DNA from: Clostridia bacterium
GTDB lineage: Bacteria > CBDUZB01 > JAGLHV01
Direction of reading: 5' to 3'
Length of the DNA stretch: 17,579 nucleotides
Assembly: GCA_030595925.1 (NCBI GenBank)
Contig: JAUVLC010000051.1
Coordinates: 1 to 17,579 of the forward strand
Shown here: one piece after another, positions 7,111 through 15,277 of the stretch
Numbering within the stretch: the stretch's first letter is position 1
Layout of the letters: each line of letters starts with the position of its first letter
The notes under the pieces: generated by a model
Told to the model about the DNA's origin: nothing
What the model saw: the letters and a program-made list of their open reading frames with translations, nothing else
Database searches by the model: none
Program-made: the position numbers and the translations under genes

Positions 7111-7151
7111 AAATCTGTTTCTATCTATCGACATTTTTTTATCCTACAAGA

Positions 7152-9965
7152 TTATGCATTGGAAACCATATTTTGTACTACTTTTAAGCAACGTTGACAA
7201 AGTTGAGGATGGCTACTATCTTCCCACACACATTCACTATAATTCCAGCAACGCACACATTTTTTCCCCAGAGCAAAAGAAACAACTATTTTTAAAGGAA
7301 GCAAATTTCCATCACTATAGGCATCGGAAGAACCCTCTCTATTAAAAAAATTTACCTGAGAAACAATAAAAACCGTTGTCCAGACATTTTTGTTTTCCTG
7401 TAAAAATTGATACCAATCCGCATCGGCGGTATAAATTTCTATTTTTGCTTCTAAAGAATTTCCTACTATTTTTGCACCGCGTGCTTTCTCCAGTGCCCTG
7501 GTCACAATTCCTTTAACCTTTAATATTTTTTCCCATTTTTCTTCCAGCCCATTATTCTCCGATTCTTTATTCTCCAGGGGGAAATCAGAAAGAAAAACAC
7601 TTTTTTCTTTTTGAAACAAATATGGCCAAACCTCTTCACAAGTATGGGAAAGAACCGGGGCTAATAACTTAACTATATTTAACAAAATATCAAACATTAC
7701 GGTCTGAGCTGATTTTCTTTCTCCTGAATCCGCAGAAAAAGTATATAGTCTATCTTTTAAAACATCTAAATAAAATGAAGACAGCTCTACGGCACAAAAA
7801 TTATGAATTAACTTATAGACCCGATGAAATTGATATTCCTGATACCCGCAAATTACATCTCCGATTAGCTTTTGTAGTTTGTGCAGTGCCCACTTATCAA
7901 TTTCTTCTAATTCCTCATAAGGAACTTTCTGTTCAACATTAAAATCACTAAGATTTGCCGATAAATACCGGATAGTATTGCGAATGCGCCGATATGTATC
8001 TACGGATTGACTAACAATTTCATCAGAAAGTCGTATGTCTTCCGAGTAATTTTCCGAAGAAACCCAGAGCCGTAAAATATCCGCCCCATAATCTTTAATT
8101 ATTTCCTGAGGGGCAATAACATTTCCTAAAGATTTACTCATTTTTTTCCCTTCCCCATCCACTACAAATCCATGAGTCAAAACAGAACGAAAAGGTGCTT
8201 TATTCTGCAAAGCACAGGAAATCAATAAAGAAACCTGAAACCATCCTCTATGCTGATCTGAACCCTCCAGGTATAAATCGGCAGGCCAGGAAAGAAAATC
8301 ATTTTCTTTTAACACCGCTTCACTACTTGCCGCAGAATCGAACCATACATCTAAGATATCTTCTTCTTTTCTAAATATTTTCTTGCCACATTTTTGGCAC
8401 TTAATTTCTGGAGATAAAATTTCTTCCGGTTTTCTGATAAACCAACTATCAGAACCTTCTTTCCCAAATAATTGTTCTACTTTTTCTATTGCTTCTTCAC
8501 TTAATAAGGGCTCATTACACCCCTGACAATAAAAAACAGGAATGGGAATTCCCCAATAACGTTGTCGGGAAAGACACCAGTCAGGCCGGTTTTCCACCAT
8601 TGCTTTCATTCTTTTTTCACCTGCAGAAGGAATCCAATTTACCTTTCCGCTTTCTGCAAAAACAATATGCCTTAAATTATTTTTATCTACCTGCATAAAC
8701 CATTGCTCAGTAGAACGAAAGATGACCGGATTTTTACAACGCCAGCAATGAGGGTAAGAATGAACAATCTCTTCAGTATAAAGAAGATTCCCCAATTCTT
8801 TAATTTTTTCAACGATTTCAGAATTACACTCCCATACATTCCTGCCGGAAAACAACTCTACTTCCTTGGTAAATTTTCCTTTCTCATCCACAGGGGAATA
8901 AATCGGTAAATTATTTCTTAATCCTACGGCATAATCCTCCTGTCCATGTCCCGGGGCTATATGAACAACACCCGTTCCCTCTTCCAGACTTACAAAATTA
9001 TCCACGACTCCAACCGATATCTTTTCTAAAAAGGGATGCCTACACTTTATTCCGGTTAATTCTTTCCCTTTTAAAACTTTTATAATCTTATATTTTTTAA
9101 CCCCTATTTTATCCATAAGTGAAGGCAATAAATCTTTAGCAACAATTAATACATCTTCCTTATCCGAAGAAACTTCACAGTGGGTCACCGCATAATCAAA
9201 TTCAGGATGAAAACACAATGCCTGATTAGCCGGTAATGTCCAGGGTGTGGTGGTCCAAATTAAAACCGATGGTAAAAAAGTAAATTTTTCTTTACCCAAC
9301 AAAGAAAGACTTTCTTCTGTTAAGGCAAACTTAACAAAAACAGAAGGGGAAGAATGATCCATATATTCTACTTCTGCCTCAGCTAAAGCAGTTTCACAAC
9401 TAAGACACCAGTAAACGGGTTTTAATCCCCTATAAATATACCCCTTTTTTACTAATTCTTTAAATACTCTTATTGTCCCGGACTCATAGCTATGGGCAAT
9501 AGTTAAATAAGGATTTTCCCAATCAGCAAATATCCCTAACCTCTTAAACTCTTCACGCTGAACTTTAACAAATTTAAGGGCATATTCAGCTGCTTTCCGG
9601 CGAAACTTTACTCTTTCTATTTCATTTTTTGATATGCCTAACTTTTTAAACAACTGAAATTCAATCGGCAAACCATGACAATCCCACCCGGGAACAAAAG
9701 GAACACTAAAATCAGACATTGATTTGTATTTAACAATAATATCTTTTAGTATTTTATTTAAGGCATGACCAATATGAATATTTCCATTAGCATAAGGCGG
9801 CCCGTCATGGAGAATAAATTTCCGTTTATTCTTATTCTTTTCCTGAATCAAATCATATAATTTAAGCTCATTCCACACCTTTTGAATTTGAAGCTCTTTT
9901 TGAGGCAAATTAGCCTTCATCGGAAATTTAGTCTTAGGCAAATTTAACGTTTTGTTGTACTCCAT
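7152..9965 (-). CDS. ileS: Isoleucyl-tRNA synthetase
   Basis: IleRS charges tRNA-Ile and edits mischarged valine. The 937-residue class I enzyme is full length. It has the HIGH motif at 64-67 (PPYANGNIHIGH), the CP1 editing domain (about 200-400) with WTTTPWTLPAN (237-247) and D344 in GHGQEDY, the KMSKS loop at 608-612, an anticodon-binding alpha-helical region (about 670-830) and a C-terminal zinc knuckle with C903/C906 and C923/C926. The C-terminal zinc finger is typical of the bacterial-type enzyme of E. coli and relatives (IleS1-like). One deviation is DVWFDSAAS (539-547), where Gly usually follows DVWFDS. AGGAGGAG two bases before the ATG fixes the start. It follows the YggT-family gene by 82 bp and precedes lspA across a repeat-containing gap. 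Confidence 0.97.
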   Translation of the reverse strand: MEYNKTLNLPKTKFPMKANLPQKELQIQKVWNELKLYDLIQEKNKNKRKFILHDGPPYANGNIHIGHALNKILKDIIVKYKSMSDFSVPFVPGWDCHGLPIEFQLFKKLGISKNEIERVKFRRKAAEYALKFVKVQREEFKRLGIFADWENPYLTIAHSYESGTIRVFKELVKKGYIYRGLKPVYWCLSCETALAEAEVEYMDHSSPSVFVKFALTEESLSLLGKEKFTFLPSVLIWTTTPWTLPANQALCFHPEFDYAVTHCEVSSDKEDVLIVAKDLLPSLMDKIGVKKYKIIKVLKGKELTGIKCRHPFLEKISVGVVDNFVSLEEGTGVVHIAPGHGQEDYAVGLRNNLPIYSPVDEKGKFTKEVELFSGRNVWECNSEIVEKIKELGNLLYTEEIVHSYPHCWRCKNPVIFRSTEQWFMQVDKNNLRHIVFAESGKVNWIPSAGEKRMKAMVENRPDWCLSRQRYWGIPIPVFYCQGCNEPLLSEEAIEKVEQLFGKEGSDSWFIRKPEEILSPEIKCQKCGKKIFRKEEDILDVWFDSAASSEAVLKENDFLSWPADLYLEGSDQHRGWFQVSLLISCALQNKAPFRSVLTHGFVVDGEGKKMSKSLGNVIAPQEIIKDYGADILRLWVSSENYSEDIRLSDEIVSQSVDTYRRIRNTIRYLSANLSDFNVEQKVPYEELEEIDKWALHKLQKLIGDVICGYQEYQFHRVYKLIHNFCAVELSSFYLDVLKDRLYTFSADSGERKSAQTVMFDILLNIVKLLAPVLSHTCEEVWPYLFQKEKSVFLSDFPLENKESENNGLEEKWEKILKVKGIVTRALEKARGAKIVGNSLEAKIEIYTADADWYQFLQENKNVWTTVFIVSQVNFFNREGSSDAYSDGNLLPLKIVVSFALGKKCVRCWNYSECVWEDSSHPQLCQRCLKVVQNMVSNA

Positions 9966-10047
9966 CTCTCCTCCTGATTAAAACTCTCCAATAAGTTCCC
10001 TCTATATTTTCCTATTTATATTTCTTTTCAATCATAAACTCAGGCTT

Positions 10048-10317
10048 TTATCCAATCAGCCATCTTTTTACCAAATAAAATAACAGCATTAAAACAAAAA
10101 CAGTACTCACAGACAAACTAACCTCTCCTTTAACAGGTATAACAAGCTTTGCCTGTTTTAAAATAATATCCGTTAATTCTTTAATCGCCATTCCCATGGG
10201 TATTGTTTCAATTTCTTTCTTTTTCATGTGCACAAATATTTTAATCAAGAGAACTATCATAAAAATAACAAATATACTGTTAATCAAATATCCAAAAACC
10301 CTCAATAAAGAATACAT
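10048..10317 (-). CDS. YggT-family small integral membrane protein
   Basis: This 89-residue protein has two membrane segments (about 8-30 and 68-86) around a short cytoplasmic region. The middle section, ELTDIILKQAKLVIPVKGEVSLS (about 47-69), fits the YggT pattern of a 'tDPiL...iP..G..D.S' stretch before the second hydrophobic helix, although the usual Arg and Asp of that motif are not all kept. YggT proteins are uncharacterised membrane proteins, sometimes linked to osmotic adaptation or cell-division membrane biology. The call is supported by its place 63 bp after proC, since proC-yggT is a widespread gene pair. A strong AGGAGGT eight bases upstream of the ATG fixes the start. It is followed by ileS. 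No enzymatic function can be assigned. Confidence 0.65.
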   Translation of the reverse strand: MYSLLRVFGYLINSIFVIFMIVLLIKIFVHMKKKEIETIPMGMAIKELTDIILKQAKLVIPVKGEVSLSVSTVFVLMLLFYLVKRWLIG

Positions 10318-10344
10318 CTTTTCTACCTCCTTTATTTATTATTT

Positions 10345-10381
10345 AAGACTTTTACAAAATCACCTATTTAATAAAAGTCTT
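10345..10381. repeat. Inverted repeat in the proC-YggT intercistronic gap
   Basis: AAGACTTTTA (10345-10354) pairs perfectly with TAAAAGTCTT (10372-10381) across a 17-base A/T-rich loop. In the minus-strand transcript the hairpin starts at the last base of the proC stop codon and ends about 9 bases before the Shine-Dalgarno of the YggT-family gene. It could adjust translation or mRNA stability between the two genes. No T-tract follows, so it is not a standard terminator. Confidence 0.55.
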
Positions 10382-11211
10382 TAGATAGAAAGCTCTTCCG
10401 CTCTCTTTTTTGCTTTTTTTATTGCTTCTATTAAAATGCCTGCAAAATATTTTTTTTCTAAATATTCTAAAGCTTGCTGTGTTGTACCCCCCGGAGAGGT
10501 TACCCTTTCCCTCATTTTCGCCGGTTCAATTTTAGTCTCCTTTACCAGATTTATTGCCCCCAGAATAGTTTGTTCCGACAAAGTCCGTGCCATCTCTGCT
10601 GATAATTTCATTTCCCGCCCCGCTCTAATTAAAATTTCCAACAAGTAAAAAAAATAAGCCGGACCGCTTCCGGATAAAGCAGTTATTGCATCCATTTCCT
10701 TTTCCTGACATTTTATCACTTTTCCTACACTACCAAAAATTTCTTCTACTATTTTTTCATGATTTATCTGAACATACTTGCCCAAACAAAAAGCAGACAT
10801 TCCTTCCCTTACTAAAACAGCAATATTAGGCATCACCCTAATTAAAGGAACCCTGTTATTTATTTTCTTCTCAATATAAGTAGTAGTAATACCGGCAATA
10901 ATAGAAATAACTAATTGATGAGGTAATAAATAATTACCAATTTCGCCCAAGACACTATCTAAAACCTGTGGTTTAACCGAAAAAACAACAAAATCCGCTT
11001 TTCCAATTGCCTCCCGGCTATTAAAAAGACTAATAATTCCTGTCTCTTTTTTAAGATATTCCAATCTTTCTTTTTTTATATCTGTTGCCATAATCCGCTG
11101 TTTATTCATTAATTTTGCCTTAAGGATACCTTTTATCAAAGCTTCAGCCATATTTCCTGCGCCGATAAAAACAATCTTCTTGCCTTTCAAAATATTCTCT
11201 TTTGTTTTCAT
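10381..11211 (-). CDS. proC: Pyrroline-5-carboxylate reductase
   Basis: ProC reduces 1-pyrroline-5-carboxylate to proline with NAD(P)H, the last step of proline synthesis. The 276-residue protein has the Rossmann dinucleotide motif FIGAGNMAEA (15-24), SVKP (78-81), RVMPN (125-129), and the C-terminal dimerisation/substrate region with ALSGSGPAYF (178-187) and the family signature VTSPGGTTQQAL (237-248). The length is normal. An N-terminal extension of about ten residues before the first beta strand is slightly long but has a GAGG-type Shine-Dalgarno about five bases before the ATG. It is the first gene of a proC-YggT-ileS run. The divergent rpmB gene starts 234 bp away, and composite repeat copy 2 lies between the two genes, so the proC promoter probably lies in or beside that element. 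Confidence 0.95.
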   Translation of the reverse strand: MKTKENILKGKKIVFIGAGNMAEALIKGILKAKLMNKQRIMATDIKKERLEYLKKETGIISLFNSREAIGKADFVVFSVKPQVLDSVLGEIGNYLLPHQLVISIIAGITTTYIEKKINNRVPLIRVMPNIAVLVREGMSAFCLGKYVQINHEKIVEEIFGSVGKVIKCQEKEMDAITALSGSGPAYFFYLLEILIRAGREMKLSAEMARTLSEQTILGAINLVKETKIEPAKMRERVTSPGGTTQQALEYLEKKYFAGILIEAIKKAKKRAEELSI

Positions 11212-11277
11212 ATTATCCTCTTCATTTTTATTCTATTGGCTACCTTAATTCTACATAATTTACAAAAAACGAACCTC

Positions 11278-11365
11278 CCCGCAGCAAGCTGCGGGAAACC
11301 CTTCGACTCCCTTCAAGGGAATTTATGCTGAGTAAAGAGAAGTGCCCGGGATCAATTCGACTACA
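11278..11365 (+). repeat. Composite dispersed repeat, copy 2
   Basis: This begins with the palindrome CCCGCAGC-AA-GCTGCGGG (11278-11295), then CCCTTCGA (11299-11306), CAAGGGAATTTATGCTGAG (11314-11332) and GGATCAATTCGACTACA (11349-11365). The last two blocks match copy 1 at 2052-2165 exactly, but copy 2 is shorter between them and lacks the copy 1 internal hairpin. It sits between the divergent proC and rpmB genes, immediately upstream of the predicted rpmB promoter. Confidence 0.75.
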
Positions 11366-11383
11366 TAGTTTTTGAATTTTTTC

Positions 11384-11412
11384 TTGCATTTTTTTTGTTA
11401 ATATGCTATATT
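11384..11412 (+). promoter_or_regulatory. Predicted extended -10 promoter for rpmB
   Basis: A candidate -35, TTGCAT (11384-11389), is separated by 17 bases from TATATT (11407-11412), which is preceded by TGC (11404-11406) as in an extended -10 element. Transcription would start near 11419, giving a short leader with AAAGGAG before the rpmB ATG. This is a motif match only. Confidence 0.6.
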
Positions 11413-11445
11413 TTATTTTACATTTATTATTCAAAGGAGAAAAAA

Positions 11446-11637
11446 ATGTCTTTTCAATGTATAATTTGCCACAAAAAATCAATGAGCGGAAACACCATCA
11501 GTCATTCAAAAAGGCACACTAAACGAAAATTCAAACCCAACTTGCAAAAAATTAATATTTTGCTATCCGGCAGAAAACAAAAAGCTTATGTATGCACTCA
11601 ATGTATCCAGGCCGGAAAAATCACCAAAGCCATTTAA
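11446..11637 (+). CDS. rpmB: 50S ribosomal protein L28, zinc-binding form
   Basis: L28 is a structural protein of the large ribosomal subunit. The 63-residue protein begins FQCIICHKKSMSGNTISHS, followed by the basic HTKRKFKPNLQK segment and a C-terminal VCTQCIQAGKI. Two CxxC pairs (C5/C8 and C50/C53) make it the zinc-ribbon ('C+') form. The frame is open further upstream to an ATA/ATG-rich stretch, but the ATG at 11446 is chosen because AAAGGAG (11433-11439) lies seven bases before it and the family N-terminus starts here. It is a single-gene plus-strand unit divergent from proC and convergent with the PorV-like gene, and its TAA overlaps that gene's stop codon on the other strand. Confidence 0.95.
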   Translation: MSFQCIICHKKSMSGNTISHSKRHTKRKFKPNLQKINILLSGRKQKAYVCTQCIQAGKITKAI

Positions 11638-12680
11638 AACGGTATACTTACAGAACAAAGAAAATTATGTACCAGCTCATCAGGCATTTCTGATAAATAA
11701 TACTGTTTTGCTGCTAAATCTACTGTGTATCCTTCTTTTTTATAACCCAGGCCGTAACTATAAGTTATATCTTCATTCTCATTGAGATTAGGCCCGTACA
11801 TTCCTGCACGTAAAAAAATCGTATCCAGAATTATTTGTTCCAATCCTATATGATAATTTTTTTTGTCTTCCTCATCTTTATACATTCTATGCTCATAATC
11901 CCAGGAAAAAGTCAGTAAATTAGTAAGCTTAGAAGCAAAACCCATTCTCGTCACGACAGGAAGTTGTTCTGTTCTGTAATCATCCCAATACATAAAAGAG
12001 GGAAAATTCTGAATCATTAATCCTAAGTGAAAAGATTCTCTAAGCAAATAAATAAATCCCCAATCAAAACCAAATCCTTTCCCGTCAGAAAGATTTAGTT
12101 CCGGTTCTTCCCATTCATCATTTATCTTTTTCTTCTCAGTCAATCCTATTCGACCGCTAAAATAATTCAGATTTATCCCTCCGATTAAAGACTCACTATA
12201 AGCTTGACAAACAGAAAGCATATATTGATTTACTTTTATTTCCACATCCTGCCATATTTCATGTCGTTCCCCATCGATTACTTCTTCAAAATAATCGGAT
12301 TCCGTATAATTGGATAATTCCCTCCAACTCACTGCCCCTTGAGGGCCGGCAAAAGTCAAGTGGCAAAATTTCTTGCCCTCCAGTGGAGTACCGGCTATAA
12401 TCTCCTCCCAAAGAACATCGCTTTGATAACTAAAATCGATCATAAAAGAAAGAGAATTTGCTTTTAGAGCATTTAAACCGGCTGGATTCCAAAAAGGGGC
12501 ATCTGCCGTATCAGCAACAGCAACAAAAGCTCCTCCCAGACCAATCGGCCGTGCCCCAATATCTATCCCGTCATAGGTATAATATTGAGTCGGTGCCTTT
12601 TCTTTACAAAAGGCAGCTATACTATAGCTTTGAATTAAAAAACACAGCAAGCAAAAACCTAAAAAAAATTCTTTTCTCAT
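11634..12680 (-). CDS. PorV/UPF0164-like outer-membrane beta-barrel protein
   Basis: The 348-residue protein starts with a basic MRKE and a hydrophobic segment (about 5-23), a clear Sec signal peptide; no good lipobox is present. The mature N-terminus has GARPIGLGGAFVAVADTADA and FWNPAGL (about 42-69). This pattern is shared by PorV/PorQ, UPF0164 and FadL-like barrel proteins, in which the segment plugs or folds into the barrel. The rest alternates short polar and aromatic strands, and the chain ends in Phe (SVSIPF), typical of BamA-inserted barrels. Its ligand and role are unknown; a PorV-like role in type IX secretion is possible only if other components exist elsewhere. A strong AGGAGG (12685-12690) lies four bases before the ATG. 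It follows cysE by 66 bp and is convergent with rpmB. Confidence 0.75.
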   Translation of the reverse strand: MRKEFFLGFCLLCFLIQSYSIAAFCKEKAPTQYYTYDGIDIGARPIGLGGAFVAVADTADAPFWNPAGLNALKANSLSFMIDFSYQSDVLWEEIIAGTPLEGKKFCHLTFAGPQGAVSWRELSNYTESDYFEEVIDGERHEIWQDVEIKVNQYMLSVCQAYSESLIGGINLNYFSGRIGLTEKKKINDEWEEPELNLSDGKGFGFDWGFIYLLRESFHLGLMIQNFPSFMYWDDYRTEQLPVVTRMGFASKLTNLLTFSWDYEHRMYKDEEDKKNYHIGLEQIILDTIFLRAGMYGPNLNENEDITYSYGLGYKKEGYTVDLAAKQYYLSEMPDELVHNFLCSVSIPF

Positions 12681-12718
12681 TTTTCCTCCTGATATATTTT
12701 TTTAGTTTCAATTAAAAA

Positions 12719-12727
12719 ATTATAGCA
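12719..12727 (-). promoter_or_regulatory. Predicted extended -10 element for the PorV-like gene
   Basis: On the minus strand TGC-TATAAT occupies 12727-12719, a perfect -10 hexamer with the extended TGn. No good -35 is visible at 17-18 bases. It would give a leader of about 30 bases carrying AGGAGG. It suggests the PorV-like gene can be transcribed independently of cysE. Confidence 0.5.
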
Positions 12728-12746
12728 AATAAAATATTTCTTTTTA

Positions 12747-13478
12747 TTATCCTTTTTTTTCCTTTGACAAAGTATCATTAAAAAATTCTTTTTCTATTTC
12801 CTTTTTCTTTGCTTGAAGATACTCATCTATTTTACTGGTAATTCCTTCCATTGACTCTATTTTTTCCAACCTGTTTTCAACCTTCCCTAATTCATCCAAG
12901 ATTAATTTAACAGCATCCGCTACCGGATCGGGTAATTTCCCGTGCTCCAAATCCAGTTTAAATCTCTTCTCTTGTTCTACAATCCTGCCCGGCACACCAA
13001 TTACCGTAGATTGAGCAGGAACATCTCTGATAACTACCGACCCTGCTCCTATTTTTGCCCCTTTTCCAATAGTTATCGGCCCTAATAGAATTGCTCCGGC
13101 ACCAACAACGACATCTTCCTTAAGGGTAGGGTGTCTCTTCTCTTTTTCTAAAGAAGTCCCTCCCAAAACTACCCCCTGATAAAGTAAACAATTATCCTCT
13201 ATCCGGGTAGTTTCTCCTATAACTACACCCATCCCGTGATCAATAAAAAACTTTCTGCCGATTTCCGCTCCGGGATGAATTTCAATCCCTGTAATAAACC
13301 GGCCAAAATGAGAAACACATCGGGCAAAAAACATCATTCTTAATTTATAAAACAAGTGTGCTATTCGATGCAACCATAAAGCATGTAAACCCGGGTAACA
13401 AAAAAGAACCTCTAAAAATCCCTTCGCCGCCGGATCCTTAGCAAAAACAGTTTTTACATCTTCCAACCATCTAAACAT
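12747..13478 (-). CDS. cysE: Serine O-acetyltransferase
   Basis: CysE acetylates serine with acetyl-CoA to O-acetylserine, the precursor of cysteine. The 243-residue protein has the shorter EpsC-like architecture: a helical N-terminus (1-60) and a left-handed beta-helix of hexapeptide repeats (about 65-165). The catalytic residues are D80-H81 in [13 protein letters not shown] and H116 in [27 protein letters not shown] lies on the coils, and GVPGRIV (161-167) ends the fold. A C-terminal extension of about 55 residues (188-240) is charged and heptad-like and probably forms a coiled coil; it is longer than in many EpsC forms. AAAGGTG lies five bases before the ATG. It sits 32 bp after the MsbA-like gene. 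No cysteine synthase gene is nearby, so the grouping with envelope genes may be only positional. Confidence 0.92.
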   Translation of the reverse strand: MFRWLEDVKTVFAKDPAAKGFLEVLFCYPGLHALWLHRIAHLFYKLRMMFFARCVSHFGRFITGIEIHPGAEIGRKFFIDHGMGVVIGETTRIEDNCLLYQGVVLGGTSLEKEKRHPTLKEDVVVGAGAILLGPITIGKGAKIGAGSVVIRDVPAQSTVIGVPGRIVEQEKRFKLDLEHGKLPDPVADAVKLILDELGKVENRLEKIESMEGITSKIDEYLQAKKKEIEKEFFNDTLSKEKKG

Positions 13479-13510
13479 AATGCACCTTTATATTCTTTTT
13501 AATGAACAAT

Positions 13511-15277
13511 TTACTTAGCCTCTGCTAATGAAAAATCAGATAACCGGTCCTCGTTACCGGAACCTATAAATTGTAATTCGTATAATTTTTTGTACAGCCC
13601 GCCCTTGGTAATAAGTTCTTCATGCTTTCCTTCCTGAACTATTTTACCTTTATCCATTACCACAATTTTATCCGCTTTTCTAACAGTAGATAAACGATGA
13701 GCAATTACTAAAACCGTTCTATTTTGCATTAAATGCTCCAGAGCATCCTGAACTAATAATTCCGATTCCGTATCCAGGGAAGAAGTGGCTTCATCTAAAA
13801 CCAAAAGAGAAGGATTTCTTATAATGGCCCGGGCAATAGCAATCCTTTGCTTCTGGCCTCCGGATAACCGAACTCCCATTTCGCCAATACCGGTATCATA
13901 TCCTTTAGGCAACTGAGTAATGAAGTCATGTGCTTCCGCCGTTTTAGCCGCATGAATTATTTCCTCTTCCGAAGCATCCATATTTCCATAAGCAATATTA
14001 TTTTTCACGGTATCATTGAATAAAATCGTTTCCTGAGTGACAATTCCTACTATTTTACGTAATGAATTCAAAGTAAAATTTTTTATATTATCCCCGTCTA
14101 TAAAAATGTTTCCGGTATCAGCATCGTAAAAGCGGAGTAATAAATTAACTATACTTGTTTTTCCCGCCCCCGAAGGACCGACAAAAGCTACAATTTGCCC
14201 TTTTTTCACACTAAAATTTATATCTTTCAGAACATATTCCTCAGAAGGATTATAACCAAAAGACAAATCTTTATAAACAACTTCTTTTCCGAAAGAAGTC
14301 AAAGGATATGCACCTTCTTTTTCTATTACTGTTGTTTTTGTATCTAAGATTTGGAATATTCTCTCAGCGGCAGCCATTGCCTGCTGGATTTTATTATTCA
14401 TTTTGGAAAAATTTTTTATAGGATTGTAGGTAGAAAATGCCGCTCCGACAAAAGCAAAAAAAGCCCCGGCGGTCCATAACCCGCGAATAACATCACTGCC
14501 GCCATACCAAACAACAAAAGAAACTCCCATTGCTCCTAAAAGCTCCATCACCGGAGAAGTCAGTGCCTCCACACGCATTGAACGCATTATTATATTAAAA
14601 AAATTACGATTTTCCTGTCCGAATTTTTTAATTTCATATTTTTCCATATTAAAAGCTTTTACTATTTTCACCCCGGTAACCGTTTCCTGCAATATAGCAT
14701 AAATATCCCCCATTTTCTTTTGCCCTTGTCTGCCAACTCTACGTAATTTACGGCCGAATTTTACAATAGGAATACTGGCCAAGGGAAAAAGAAAAATAGT
14801 AATCAAGGCAAATTTCCAATGAAGATAAAAAAGCAACCCGGTTAGAAACATAACAGTAAATCCATCCCTTATAATAACAGCCGGAACCCTGGCTATTGCT
14901 TCACGTAGTGCATATATATCATTAGTTAAACGGGACATTATTTCACCTGTGGAATTTTTGCTGTAAAAGTCTAAAGAAAGCCTTTGTAGCTGTTCATAAA
15001 GCTGATTGCGTATATTCAAAACTACTTTTTGCCCGATATAACCCATCAGATAAGTTTGTCCATAAGCAAACAGTCCTTTAAAAATATAAATTAAAGGGAC
15101 AATCAAACAAATCCAGAATAATATTTTTGTGTTTTTTTCAATTAAGACCTTATCAACTACATCCTTAAGAATATACATAGAAAGAGCAGTTAAAGCAGCC
15201 ACAAACACCATACAAATCATAGATTCTACAAATCTAAGTTTATAGGGTTTAACATAAGCAAGCAGACGTCTATACAA
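13511..15277 (-). CDS. msbA: MsbA-like ABC exporter (probable lipid A flippase)
   Basis: This 588-residue half-transporter has an N-terminal membrane domain with six helices (about 15-300) and a C-terminal ATPase. The ATPase shows Walker A GPSGAGKTS (367-375), Q-loop Q415, the ABC signature LSGGQ (471-475), Walker B LLVLDE (491-496) with catalytic E496, a D-loop (SSLD) and H-loop H527. MsbA homologues flip the lipid A core across the inner membrane; other members of the family export drugs or peptides. Its position directly after lpxB supports the lipid A role. The start is TTG, with AGGAG six bases upstream, and it lies 8 bp inside the 3' end of lpxB, so translation is probably coupled. cysE follows after 32 bp. 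Confidence 0.88.
   Translation of the reverse strand: MYRRLLAYVKPYKLRFVESMICMVFVAALTALSMYILKDVVDKVLIEKNTKILFWICLIVPLIYIFKGLFAYGQTYLMGYIGQKVVLNIRNQLYEQLQRLSLDFYSKNSTGEIMSRLTNDIYALREAIARVPAVIIRDGFTVMFLTGLLFYLHWKFALITIFLFPLASIPIVKFGRKLRRVGRQGQKKMGDIYAILQETVTGVKIVKAFNMEKYEIKKFGQENRNFFNIIMRSMRVEALTSPVMELLGAMGVSFVVWYGGSDVIRGLWTAGAFFAFVGAAFSTYNPIKNFSKMNNKIQQAMAAAERIFQILDTKTTVIEKEGAYPLTSFGKEVVYKDLSFGYNPSEEYVLKDINFSVKKGQIVAFVGPSGAGKTSIVNLLLRFYDADTGNIFIDGDNIKNFTLNSLRKIVGIVTQETILFNDTVKNNIAYGNMDASEEEIIHAAKTAEAHDFITQLPKGYDTGIGEMGVRLSGGQKQRIAIARAIIRNPSLLVLDEATSSLDTESELLVQDALEHLMQNRTVLVIAHRLSTVRKADKIVVMDKGKIVQEGKHEELITKGGLYKKLYELQFIGSGNEDRLSDFSLAEAK

Noticed and set aside
6907-7151. Degraded gene (for example a DksA/TraR-type protein, often near lspA) between ileS and lspA
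   Set aside because: No frame gives the expected Cys-rich motif or any family resemblance; most of the gap is repeat sequence.
11395-11445. Longer rpmB reading frame starting upstream of 11446
   Set aside because: The extra residues overlap the predicted -10 region and match no L28 N-terminus; the AAAGGAG supports the ATG at 11446.
11240-11482. An 80-codon minus-strand frame upstream of proC and overlapping the rpmB start
   Set aside because: It begins with TTG inside rpmB on the opposite strand, runs through the palindromic repeat, and has no family features; the repeat sequence explains it.
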